Of a stretch of 64,000 nt of DNA, positions 35,924-48,200 are shown piece after piece. This stretch comes from Clitopilus passeckerianus. Lineage: Eukaryota > Basidiomycota > Agaricomycetes > Agaricales > Entolomataceae. The stretch covers positions 186,001 to 250,000 of the forward strand of contig CALYLX010000135.1 in the NCBI GenBank assembly GCA_944990035.1, read 5' to 3'. The notes below the pieces were generated by a model. That model ran no database searches. It saw nothing but the letters and a program-made list of their open reading frames with translations, and was not told the origin of the DNA. Each line of letters begins with the position of its first letter. Position 1 is the stretch's first letter. Made by a program: the position numbers and the translations under genes.

Positions 35924-37859
35924 ATGAAGCCCCTTTTGGCACTTGCTCTTCTGGCATTGGGTGGTACCGCCCAGGACCATGGCTTGACTGTAACAACCCA
36001 ACAGGGTGACGTGGTTGGGACGCAAACCTCTTCCGGGGTTCGACAATTCCTAGGGATTCCCTATGCTGTTGCTGGAAGATGGGATGCCCCTGGACCACCT
36101 CCAAAACACACTAAACCATTCAATGCATTCAACTTCAGTAACTCCTGCCCAGAACGCATTGGGCCTCTTGACATCGCGTTTGCCAATGTGACGGGCAACA
36201 ACAAAGAAGTCATTCCCCCCGAGGGAGAAGATTGTTTGACCATCAATGTCTGGGCTCCTTCAGCCAATCGTACTCAGGGCGGAGCAGTCTTGCTCTGGAT
36301 ATATGGCGGCGGGTTCTCGTCGGGCACGGTATGAATGCTTTCCATCCCCGGTCGCTCCAAATTAACCAAAAGCTTGCTGCAGAGCAATAGTTTCATCTAC
36401 GACGGTTCAAAGCTTGTCAAGAATTTCGATGACATCCTCGTTGTTAGCTTCAACTACCGAACGAACATTCTTGGCCAGCCCAATGCACCCCAGCTCATCA
36501 GCGCCACCAAATCCCAGAACTTCGGATTTCTTGACATAGACGCTGCCGTACAGTGGGTCTATGACAACATTGCATCCTTCGGCGGAAATCCGGAGCGAAT
36601 CACCCTCTTTGGAGAGAGTGCTGGCGGTGTGGCTGTTGACGCGTACGCCTATATGCACCCTGGCGATCGTAGAATCAAAGGTATCCTCGTGTATTGTATG
36701 TATGCACACAAAATGCTAATATTTGTTGGGCAGGTCTCATTCAAATGTCGGGAAAGTGAGTTTAAGTTTAACTCATGGTGAAACTTCATCTGATCGAGAT
36801 TTTAAGCCTTGGTGCTGGATGGCCTGCTACCACAGGTCCTACTCCTGCAAATGTGACCTTTGACCCCAAACCATGGAACACAGTGGCGAATGCTGCCGGT
36901 TGCGGAACAGGTAGGGCCATTCTCTATGTTACGCTGTATGATGACTCATGAATTTGTAGTGTCTGACGACGCTCAGCTTGCCTGTATGAAGGACAAACCC
37001 TTCAAGACTTTGGTTCAAGCTCAATTGGATACCAATACCACTCTGGCTCCTCTCGTCGATGGTTTGTCCGTGTTCTGGCATCCATGATTTGTTGGCTAAT
37101 TTGGTCCCAAAAGATATAACAATCTTCCCTGATGCTGGTGTTCGAGCTGCCAGTGGCAAGTTTTTGCGGGTCCCTCTTTTGGCAGGCACAACTGCAAACG
37201 AAGAGGACGTCATTATCGCCGCAGCGCAGGTCGCTGCTCTTGGATATACTCTTCCCTTTGTGACTGAGGTTTTTTCGGATATTGTGACCCAGGTGAGCTG
37301 GTCCCAGTTGATTGCTTTGTGACGCTTCATTGTATTGACTTGGATGTGAGATTGCTTTTATCTGCCCCACACAGCAGGCTGTTGGGAATCGCCTCAATCT
37401 GAACATCCCAACCTGGAAGTATCTCTACGAAGGTAACCAGATTCACACACACTCCTTTGTCGGAGCCTCACCGTTTCTTCAGGCGTCTTCAAAGACATCT
37501 CCCCCCATCCCGATCTTCGAGCCTATCACACTTCAGAACTTCCCGTTCTGTTCGGTGCTTTGTACCCAAACGCGCCCCAAGTGGAGAAGAACCTCTCCAA
37601 GTATGTCCAAGGCGCTTGGGTAGCCTTTGCTCGTGACCCTCACAACGGACTTCTGGAATACGGATGGCCACAATACGACCCGAAGACGGACAGTCTTGCG
37701 AGGCTTGGAGGCTTTTATAACGCCAGTGGTGCAAGCTTCTCTCGGGGAGAGTTGCTTGACGATGCTTGCAAGGATCCGCAGGGTTTGGCTGATCTTCTGG
37801 GCAAGGTCTCGGGATATCTCCCCCAGGAGGTCCTTTCTTTACTTGGGTTTGGGCTTTGA
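35924..37859 (+). CDS. Secreted type-B carboxylesterase D
   Basis: First of three plus-strand esterases. The start at 35924 gives signal peptide MKPLLALALLALGGTAQ. Motifs: FLGIPYAVAGRWDAP; GEDCLTINVWAP; canonical oxyanion hole YGGGFSSGT followed by an intron; WVYDNIASFGGNPERI; nucleophile elbow FGESAGG; acid-loop Glu in LAGTTANEEDVI; catalytic His in LRAYHTSELPVLFGAL. Conserved cysteines sit in the usual places (SNSCPE; GEDCL; DDACKD near the C-terminus). All catalytic positions are intact. It lies 577 bp from LSM4 and is followed by E in the same direction. Confidence 0.94.
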
Positions 37860-38479
37860 CCAGGTTAGTAGGTATTACATTTACAGATGCTGTAACCCGT
37901 TTCTTTATTGATAATGCGCCGGCAAATATATTGTGTCCTATTCTCTCCCCTGAACATTTGCTGGGTCTGCTAGGAATAGGTACCAATCTTGAGTCCGTGA
38001 ATCATGGAAAATGCACTTTAACTCCACTCATGAGGAACAGAGGAGCTATGACGAGATGTCAAGCATTTAGACCAAGTTGAGGTGAGGCCAAGGCCGTTTC
38101 ACCTTGCAAGACCGTTTACGTAAGCACATGCTGCAGAAAATCGTGGACTCCTTGAAGTTCGAACGTTCAACGTTCAGAACCTGTGACGCTCGACTATTGG
38201 ACGAAATAAAGGAGCCTCAGTACTCAGTTCTTGCCGACACTTTAACTTAAATGCTGGAATGACGGTCTTCGGCTCCCTTGCTATCACAGTACTTCAAACC
38301 TTCTCTTGTAGCCCAAGGATCGGCGCTGTACTTGGAGTGACCCCTTCATTTGGTATGCATCTGACGCCCCTCCGCGAACGTCGATAAATCGCTTTAACTT
38401 CTGTATGCTGTGCTCCATGAGCGGGTATCTTTATAAGGCTCAAGCGGATGATAACGCGTCAAGTCGCCCTTTCACTGGG
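37860..38479. other. Intergenic between esterases D and E
   Basis: About 620 bp; no gene seen. It contains the TATA-like box of esterase E. Confidence 0.5.
38432..38438 (+). promoter_or_regulatory. TATA-like box of esterase E
   Basis: TATAAGG about 41 bp before the preferred ATG at 38480, which supports that start over one further upstream. Confidence 0.45.
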
Positions 38480-40441
38480 ATGTGGTTTCGACAGGCTATC
38501 CCGTTTATTTTCTTATTACTCTCGGCTCAAGCTCAAAACAATGACCTAGCCGTCGGAACATCTCAAGGAGAAGTCATTGGGATTAATGTCTCTCCAGGGG
38601 TTCGACGATTCCTAGGAATACCATATGCAGTTGCTGGGCGATGGGAGGCACCTCAATTGCCTCCCAACCGTCCAACCACTTTTCAGGCATTGAACTTCGG
38701 AAATACCTGTCCCCAAGCTAGCATTCCGGTACTTGATCAATTATTGGATTTCGGAGGCGATGACGACACGAATGTCACTGAAGCCGAGGACTGCCTAAGT
38801 ATCAACATATGGGCGCCAAGCATGGACAGGAAGCAGAAAACGACGGTTATGGTTTTCATGTACGGGGGCGGGTTTTTGATAGGCACGGTACGTGTTCTAC
38901 CCGCCAATCGAAAGTTGCTTGTCCTAACGGTTGAGATAGAGCTCTACTTCAATATACAATGGGCAATACCTCGTCCAGAAACATGATGACATAGCAGTTG
39001 TTAGCTTCAACTACCGGCTCTCCGTCTTCGGTCAACCGAATGCTCCTCAATTCTTCAATGGGACGCAGGCACAAAATTTCGGCCTCCTCGACACTAATGC
39101 TGCAATACAATGGGTTTATGATAATATCGCTGCTTTTGGCGGAGACCCCGAACGCATCATACTCTTCGGCGAAAGTGCAGGAGCAATTGCAATCGATGCA
39201 TATAGTTATGCATATCCGGAGGATAGAAGAGTGAAAGGTACGTAAAGGCCAATTTCTCTTGTAATGGCTTGAACTGACGTGGGTTATTCAAGGCATCATC
39301 ATGCAGTCCGGAAAGTAGGCAAAACCCCTTTGCCTCTCTCTTCATATCTGACAGGCCCAGCTTGCTTACACCTGGCGTGACCGGCGCCTACAGTATCGAC
39401 GGAAATAGCACTTTCGACCCCAGCTTATGGACCACAATGGCTCACGCAGTTGGTTGCGGTAATGACAATGGTTAGTTCCGTCTCCTTCGACTAGGAGCAA
39501 ACACTTACTGACTAGAATGACTTCTGGTCAGTGACAGAATCCACCCAGCTAGAGTGCGCGAAGAAGGTCCCTTGGAAAGACCTCAACGCGGCCGTCACTG
39601 CCAATAATCTTACCTTTGTGCCGGTTGCAGATGGTCAGTTCCCTTTCCCCAGTTGTACAATTTACCCGTCTAATCTGCTCGCAGGTGTCACTATCTTCAA
39701 TGACACTGCTAGCCGAGCGAAAGCTGGAAACTTCCTTCGTGTCCCTACATTATCTGGAACCAACAAGAATGAAGCAGACCTGCATATAGTCAGCTCCGAG
39801 CTCTTGGCCTTGAACAAGACCATACCTTACCTGACTGAGCTATTGGCTGATGCCACTACGTTGGTAGGTAGTTTATTTGACAATGTTTTCGCCTACGATG
39901 GATGACATCTCCTGTCAGCTCTTATTCGTGTGCCCTGATAGTCAAACAGTCGCGGACCGACTTGCGGCTGGAGTCCCTACCTGGAGATATCGCTACGATG
40001 GTAAATGGAGTCGATGCCTTACTTTGTCGGTTGCGAGATTGACATCCAATGCTTATAGCCGTCTTCCGGGATATATCCACCCATCCAGGCCTCAGAGCAT
40101 TCCACGGTTCCGAACTTCCAATCATTTTCGATACCTACAATAGAACCATCGCCTCCAAAGCCGAAGGTATTCTCGCCAATTACGTGCAAGGGGCATGGAT
40201 AGGGTTTGCCCGGGATCCAGCCAATGGCCTCTCAAATTATGGATGGCCTCTGTACAACCCAAATGCCACCACTGTTGCTCAGATAGGTGGTTACTACAAC
40301 GAGACAGGTGTGTCGTTCATCTTAGGCGAAGATCTGGACGACACTTGTGGCTCCCAGGATATATTAGGGCAGACCATAGGACAGTTGGGTGCCTTGCTAG
40401 GACCGGGAGGCAGTTCAGTGCTCATACCAGGCTCGGGTTGA
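38480..40441 (+). CDS. Secreted type-B carboxylesterase E
   Basis: The start at 38480 gives signal peptide MWFRQAIPFIFLLLSAQAQ; an upstream in-frame ATG would add a hydrophilic leader before it and is less likely. Motifs: FLGIPYAVAGRWEAP; AEDCLSINIWAP; oxyanion hole YGGGFLIGT, intron immediately after; WVYDNIAAFGGDPERI; nucleophile elbow FGESAGA; acid-loop Glu in LSGTNKNEADLH; catalytic His in LRAFHGSELPIIF. Canonical active site. A glycine-rich C-terminus ends at 40441. Confidence 0.93.
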
Positions 40442-40959
40442 TCTAATTTCTAACTGATTACTTCTGCACTTTCCTGTATTCGTCCCTCTTCTATTTGCAA
40501 TAAAGTACATTGGGTGGACCTAGAAATTTCTAGTTCCGCCAACACCTTCTAGTAGTAACACGTGTGAGAAGAGCCACCTTCTGACACCAGGCGGAGCACA
40601 GCAGCGCATAGCTCGTACTGTATAGGCCCCACTACCAATAGGATTGGCTACCAGTGATAAAGATCATTTTTCCGAGCGAACCGCTATCAGCAATGGAGAT
40701 TTGATTCACAACACCCATTCAGACGACACCCATTCAGACGGCGCCCAACGGCATGGCACATCGGACAAGCAATGCACTCTCGGGATTAACCAAGTATTTC
40801 GAGCCTGGCCTTCTGGATAGATCAGTTAATTCATCCCACCGCCTTCTGCCGTACCGTTCGACGACCAAGGAGCCAAACAATGGCACCACCTCATGTATGA
40901 GTTTATGTCCATATATTTGATACGTTCTGGACTCAATTCATTGTCATATCTCGTCGACA
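40442..40959. other. Intergenic between esterases E and F
   Basis: About 520 bp without a gene. It contains the perfect 15-bp tandem duplication listed separately. Confidence 0.5.
40711..40740. repeat. Perfect 15-bp tandem duplication
   Basis: The unit ACACCCATTCAGACG occurs twice in direct succession upstream of esterase F. No function can be assigned. Confidence 0.9.
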
Positions 40960-42837
40960 ATGATCCTTCCTTGTCTTCTGTCTCTGTCTTCTCTTGGCCT
41001 GTCGGTTATCGCAGAACCTGCAGGGCTCAATGTCCATACACAAGAGGGCGAAGTTGTAGGTACCCAATTCTCTCCGACCGTTCGCCGCTTTGCAGGCATC
41101 CCCTACGCCACTGCAAAGAGATGGGAAGCTCCCAAATTTTCACCTCACTATTCCCAGCCCTTCAAAGCTACACAGTTCGGCCACACATGCCCTCAGCTGA
41201 ATGAGCGCGGCATTTTCGAATTTGCTCAACTGGCCGGCGACACCGATGCCAATAGGACCATAGTCGAGTCGGAAGACTGCTTGACTCTGAATATCTGGGC
41301 TCCTAGCATTAACAGACAACAAAATACCAGTGTCATGATTTGGACCTACGGTGGCGATTTTGCAGATGGGACCGTGCGTGGATTTGTTCAATTCCATCCA
41401 TAATCCGACCTCATGGAGGGGTAGAGTGATTCCTCAATCTATGACGGGTCTACTTGGGTTACAGATTACGACGATGTTGTTGTCGTTACATTCAACTATA
41501 GGCTGAATATTTTAGGACAGCCAAATGCGCCACAACTTGCAACTCTCGACCATTCTCAAAATTTTGGGCTCCTAGATATGGATATTGCTATCCAGTGGAT
41601 CTACGAAAACATCGGAGCATTTGGCGGCGACCCAGAACGCATGATTCTGTTCGGTCAAAGCGCGGGAGGCGTTGCAACCGACGCCTACACCTTCATAAAC
41701 CCGGCAGATCATCGAATCAAGGGAGTAATCGACCAATCTGGATCGTAAGTAGCTCTTCTTACACTGCACGGTTTCTGAAAGTATTACTCCTCTGCCAGCT
41801 TGAGTGTGCCTGTAACTGGAGCTGTTCTGGGCTACAATGGCACTGACCCCACCTTGTGGAACAACGTGGCAGATGCCGTTGGCTGTGGTAACAGTGAGTG
41901 TACTACATAGCCCAGTCAAGAAGCATAGCGTCTAACCTTTTCAAAAGATACTGATAATGCACAGCTAGCTTGCATGAAGGGGAAATCCTTCACGGAATTG
42001 ACAGATGCTTCACGAAACACATCCACCACATTTCATCCGGTCGCAGATGGCAAGTGCTTTGGGATGTACTGTCGAATGCCCTAAATTAGTAACTTATAGA
42101 ATTTGTCCAGGAAAAACCATCTTTGCTGATACCCGTGCTCGTGCAGCTGCAGGAAACTTCTCCAGGGTTCCTGTACTGATAGGCAATACCGCTCAAGAAG
42201 GTGATATCTATTCTACCTTACTGCAGAACCTGGGGCTTGGGCACACCATCCCAGTATTGGTGGAATTATCGGCCGACATAACCACCCAAGTGAGCTCGTG
42301 GTTAAAACGATTAATAATTATCATTTTCATCTCATGGTATTTCAGGTCTTATTTGCCTGTCCGATTGCTGAGAGCGCCAATGACAAAGTCGGCAAAGTAC
42401 CCGTCTGGCGGTACCATTATGCGGGCAAGTACCTTGACGTTTTCTTGTTTCACGTTACTCAAATTCTATCTGCAGCCGTTTTCCCTCATACCATTTCCCT
42501 ATACCCTACCCTCCGTGCTTTCCACGGATCTGATCTCCGCATTATTTGGGGTACTTACCCACAGTTTGCTTCGGAAACTGAGATCGCCTTCGCGAAATAC
42601 ATACGAGGAGCTTGGGTGGCATTTGCCCGAGACCCGGTGAACGGGTTGAGTGACTATGGGTGGCCGCAATACCAGGGACCAAATTCCACGACCATCATTC
42701 AGCTTGGTGGCTTCTATAATGCGACGGGGATGTCATTGCTTAGGGGTGATTTGCTCGATTTCACATGTAACGCCACAGATACTTTGCTGAAGGTGCAAAC
42801 GGAACTGAGTGCCCTGGTGCCAGGAGGCGGATTCTGA
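40960..42837 (+). CDS. Secreted type-B carboxylesterase F (Asp in oxyanion hole)
   Basis: The start at 40960 gives signal peptide MILPCLLSLSSLGLSVIAEP. Motifs: FAGIPYATAKRWEAP; SEDCLTLNIWAP; oxyanion region YGGDFADGT, where the third glycine is aspartate, with the usual intron after it; WIYENIGAFGGDPERM; nucleophile elbow FGQSAGG (Gln for Glu, a known family variant); acid-loop Glu in LIGNTAQEGDIY; catalytic His in LRAFHGSDLRIIWGTY. It ends VPGGGF. The frame is open in every exon read, so it is a gene and not debris. An acidic oxyanion-hole residue should change catalysis. Confidence 0.92.
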
Positions 42838-45275
42838 TGTATTTCATAGTGGATTGTATTTCGTTTTGCCGTTCATACTCACGAACACCCGTCTCTAGTT
42901 GACGTTCTTATACATATGCATATTCACCGGCTTATTTACCTGCTTAATTGAGTCCATACGAATTCCGATTTATGTTCCCTCGGAACGGGTCTGATTTTGT
43001 CTTGGATTTCTCCGATGAAGGGTTACCTGTGAACGTGTAGGTGGCGTTTCGTGAGGACATGAGGTGTACGGAGTAGACACAACTGGGATGCGTGAAGCGG
43101 CCCGCCACTTAGTCCAGAACACCAACGGGCCAGTGGACAGTAGGTTGTGTAGGAACTTGAAAGCCTGCAGTGTTCAGTCTAGTATCTTCCGGAGACGACT
43201 ATAGCGACGCCCTCCAGTTATCGAGTTTGCAGAGCCGAGGGGACGGGCTCGTTGGGAACATCGTCAATTGCATTAGGGAAGGTTTCGGAGGCGCGAAACT
43301 CAACGCTGATGGGTACCAGTGCCAAAGGCCCAAATAGTAGAAATACAAGGTTCTGACCCATGGTAGTCGGATCTGAAAGGCGGTAAGGCCAGCCGCAATC
43401 CAGTGTTCTAGCTTAGGTCAAAATCTATTGTGTTCTTGACGAGAGGCTCAGGTATTGAGTACTCATCATTCCATCGCCAAGTTCCAGATGCACCTACACC
43501 TCCGGATAGCTCGCCCAGCAGATACCCGAATGGTGAGTCGGGCTCGGTGTCTGATACAGCACTATTTGGGCTGCAAGACGTCAATTGCCCAGTGGAACAG
43601 TCAAACGCATGGTCTGACGAAAGTTTCCATGCGGGCGCTTCTCTGAACCGTTGCTGAACCGATTAGTGGATTTCTCATTTCCCTCCCTTCGTTTGAGGCT
43701 CTGGCTGAGTGTCGAGATAGCCAGAGAAAGGAAGAACAACGTGATACAAAGTACTTGGATCCCCCCATCCCGAGAGCTACATCAGAAAGCAATTATTGAG
43801 TTGTTTTCGAACAGAAATGACGATCGGGCTGTGTTGTGTGCCGAGTCGGACGCCGGGGGCAATGCTGAATGGAGAAATGTGATTGCTTACCGCGATCCCC
43901 ATTGATCGATCGCTCCTTTTATCTCCGGATAAACTAACGGTAAATCTTGTTTATTGACTGGTCTTCAACTTCACATATTCGACATTTTAGAAGGATATAC
44001 CTCATTCTCTGGAGCTTGGAATACTTTTCATTCGCAGAGAACGAGACAAGCAGCAATTGGTTGGCGTGGTGGAATAAGGCACATTAATGGGCATGACGGC
44101 GTCAAAAGTGTACCTTGAATGCCTTGCTCAATAAGATGTTCGAGTACATCTGTATGGCGTCTCATTTGAACGTGAAAGCCTGCTGGAAGTACAGATAAGA
44201 CAGCTCGGTGTGTCCCGGATGCAGACGGCACTCAGGGAGAACACAGTCTGCTGCAAATGATCTAAATTCAGATTGAATTCAGACTGCAGGGACACGATGC
44301 CGCAGGCACTTGCGGGAACGGCATTGAGATCCTAGGAGATTCTAAGCGGAAAACTGGTTTTCTTCTCAGAATGTCAAGTCTGACATTCTGTCCAGAGTAA
44401 TGCACTCAGTTTTTTTTTTTGGCAGACGACTGAAAATTCGGGAGTTTCTTTGACCTTCTTCGGTTGAACTCTGGTTTTGGCCTGAAGCTCCCAAGGAGCC
44501 TCCAGAGCTTACGACAACTGGTGGGTTTGAACTCAGGAGGCAAGATACCATCTTGAGAGAAAATAGTGACGTCCATCAGGCACAAGAGATAAACGTGCTT
44601 CAAGGTCCTTCGAGAGCCCACGTATAACAGAGTCCCTGATCGAATTACTCCCAGGAAACGCCCAAGCGGCAAGGTTAGAGAAGGCATTGCTGTACACATC
44701 AGCGATACAGAAACTGATATAGAAGTCACGGCAGAACGTTATATTTACACTCTGAAAGCCCCAAAGTGTAGCTGCTGAGAATAGCCAAGCTGATACCAAG
44801 CTGTTGCTATCATGACAAGGCACAGTTAGACATAGAATTTTGTGCTGGCTACAGGAACATTTTGGCGGACAAGAGCGACATTGGAAACTGCGTGAGGCCT
44901 TTGTGACAAGATAGGGTGTTCCTGTGGAAGGGAATGAGGCGTTGTGTGTGCCCAAATATGCAGGTACAAGACTGAGCAGTTCTTTGCGTGCCGGTCCAGC
45001 GGGACCAATTGAATTTTGCAAACGATTGGCTGGCAAAATGAAAAGAAAATGTGAGTGAAAGGCGACTTCCAAATATGGTAACTAGGCACATCATGTGCCT
45101 GGGACATGTAAATGATTGCCTACGTTTGGCTGTTCCCAGCTTCAAACTCCCCCTCCCTCTTTTCCCAGCCAAACTCTTCTGCACCACCATCATCAACGGC
45201 GACGAGCAAGGCCCTCTCCTCATTGCCGTCGATTCACGAAGCAGCTAGGTCTCAACAGGCTGCATATCAACGACA
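42838..45275. other. 2.4-kb stretch without a recognisable gene
   Basis: No family recognised. The longest open frame (44533-45072, reverse) starts at TTG and has no known motif. A perfect hairpin lies at 44367-44390 (10-bp arms, 4-nt loop) and a T run near 44411. This could be decayed mobile-element sequence, but no terminal repeats were found. Confidence 0.45.
44367..44390. repeat. Perfect 10-bp inverted repeat (hairpin)
   Basis: CAGAATGTCA and TGACATTCTG flank the loop AGTC. No adjacent gene end explains it as a terminator. Confidence 0.85.
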
Positions 45276-48200
45276 ATGGCTCGTCCAGTGACCGCTGCTT
45301 CCTCACGACCATTCACTTCAAGCGGTTTACGACCGACAACCGCCGCTGGTCGCACCGTTGAATTCGACAACGGTCATCCCCAGTATTATAACGACTACGG
45401 CGATTATGATTATGAAGAGGAGGAAGAGGAAAGCGAAGATGAGGATGTGTTTGCGTTTTTACCCCCGTCAACGGCGGAGCAACAGCAGGAGCAAGAGAGG
45501 ATGCAACAACTGCAACACCAGCAGCAATTCCATCATACAAGTTACCCAGCTGGATTTCCTACAGAAAAGGCCCCAGCATCGTCTGTCTTTGCCAACGCAC
45601 CTCCAACGCCGCCAATTTCATACCCGTCTCCAACGTTCGACCCCTACGCCCGCTATCCTGCCGACTCTTCGCTTCCAACGCCAGGTCCTTCAATGACCAC
45701 GCAGTTCAATTACTTACCACCTCCACAATCGCCACCTTCGACGGATTCTCACAAGAATGGGACTCAAGAGGACGAATTCCGCCTTCGACGACTGAATACT
45801 GCTCCTGATACCATAGTCTCCAATTTACCGACCACGGCCGATTCCAAGGAGGTCAGGATAGCGTTGCCTCCACCTGATCTAACTCCAAGCGAGAAAGAAT
45901 TCGACCTCGAGATGGGTTCTTCGCGAAGTAGAGGCAACGGTTCGACACACCTCACCGATGCGTCCTCAATGGAACATAGTATCGTGGATGATGACGATAG
46001 CAGCCGCGAGGGCTCAATAAAGTGCGTCCTTTTATACTTTCTCGGTCCCCCACCCCTATGCTTTCTTCGCCTTCCCTTCTTTTGGCATCTTCTATGCTTC
46101 TTCAGCCCCTCGTAGTAAACAACTTTACGTCTCTGAACACTGGAGTACTTGCATGTCGAAACGATCCACCAACTCGTGTTGGCGCCGCTTCATCCCTATA
46201 ATATGCTACATCCTACCCCCAGCCATCTTCATCTTCTACCACGACGATGCCCTCTGAATTGGTGCTAATTCAACCTACCCCTTCTCTTAACAGAATGGAA
46301 TTCGATTTGGATGCCATTGACGAGGAAGATAGTCCGTTCCCAGAAGTTCGCGCCTCTGTCTCCAACATCGATGACCCAGAGATGCCAGCCTTGACATTCC
46401 GAATGTGGTTTGTTGGGCTGTTTTTATGCATGGTCTCCAGGTAACGCATCGACTTCTCCGTCCATCTACAACCATACTAAGAATCTTGACTAGTGCTCTC
46501 AATGTCTTCTTCAACTTCCGCTCGCCTGCACCAACCGTCGTTCCGTTGGCGTTGCTTTTGATATCGTACCCCTTCGGCAAATTAATGGCCTTTTCGTTAC
46601 CCATTACCACATACCGGATACCCATTCCCCACCTCCCCTCGCGGATTCTACCGACGATAACTACCAAAACGTCGCGAGTCAAGATTTTCTTTATCAATCT
46701 TGTCAGGCCCCTCACATACGACCGGACGTTTGAATTCTCGCTAAACCCCGGTCCTTGGAATATCAAGGAACACGTCCTTGTCTTTATCATGGCTAACGTC
46801 GCTGTTACCAGCCCGTACGCTCTCAATGCCGTCGTCGTTTCGGAGAAGTACTATGAGATCCAGTTCGGATACTGGTTTGCGCTTACCCTTGTACTGGCAA
46901 CCCAGCTCACGGGTTTCGGTCTCGCCGGCATGTGTCGTCGCTTCCTGGTTTGGCCAGCTAGCATGGTGTGGCCCCAGAACCTGGTTGCGTGTACCTTGTT
47001 GAACACGCTACACGCTGAGGACGAAGATGATGGTATCGGCATGATTATTGGAAGGGTTAGTGGCAAGGGCATGTCCCGGTACAGATTCTTCTTGATCGTC
47101 ATGATTGGCAGCTTCATATGGTGTTTCCTTCCTGGTAGGTTATGACGACGGCGCACTGGTTTACTCGAGGCTAACAAGACTTTCAGGATACCTCTTTGAA
47201 GCCCTTTCGGTCTTCTCTTTCATTTGTTGGGCTGCACCGAATAACGTGCCCGTCAACCAGCTCTTTGGTGTCCACTCAGGTCTTGGCATGAGTGTTCTGA
47301 CCTTTGATTGGACTCAGATCAGCTGGATCGGCAGCCCTCTTATGGGTACGTCCAGGCGTTTTAATTGCGCTTCGTCCACATGCTCATCAGAATCGTGATC
47401 CAGTCCCATGGTGGGCAGAAGTTCATATCTTCTTTGGATTCGTCCTGTTCTTCTGGATCTTGCTACCGATCCTGTACTACACGAATGTGGGTGTTTATGC
47501 GTTCATGCTTTATACCGAATGGCCTGTTGACTCTGGCCGCATATAGTCATGGTCCCTCGCTTATTTCCCAATTACGGGCAATGAACCGTTCGACAAGTTT
47601 GGCCAGGTCTACAACATCTCTAGGGTGCTCAACAAGGATGATACCTTTGATCTTGAAGCATACAAAGCATACTCGCCGCTCTACCTACCGGCCACCTATG
47701 CGATGACCTATCTTCTGGCCTTCACTCTCAGTACATGCGTCATTGTTCATACTGCGCTGTATCATGGTCGGAGCTTGTTGAACGGTTTCAAGAGGATCAA
47801 GGTTGAGAACGACGACATTCACGCGAAGCTGATGAGGAACTACCCTGAAGTGCCCGATTGGTGGTATTTCAGCGCGTTTGTTCTCTTCTTCGGTATCGCT
47901 GTCGTAGCTGTTGAGGTATGTTAAGCTTAACCTCGGTCGGAAATAAGCTGACGCATTTTATCAAGGTTTGGGATACGAAAGTTCCAGTCTGGGCCCTCCT
48001 TTTCGCTCTGATCCTGCCCGTCATATACGTTCTGCCATCCGGCTTCATCTATGCCATGACCGGTCAAGGTGTAAGTATTCAGTTGATGTGTCCACGGAGT
48101 GTCAATGCTCATTTTGGCTTTAGATCACTTTGAACATCCTTGCCCAGATCATTCCAGGCGCTCTTCTCCCTGGAAACCCACTGGCTAACATGGTATGCTT

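Noticed and set aside
44533..45072. 179-codon open frame on the reverse strand
   Set aside because: No ATG at its start and no family resemblance; it lies in a stretch without other gene signals.
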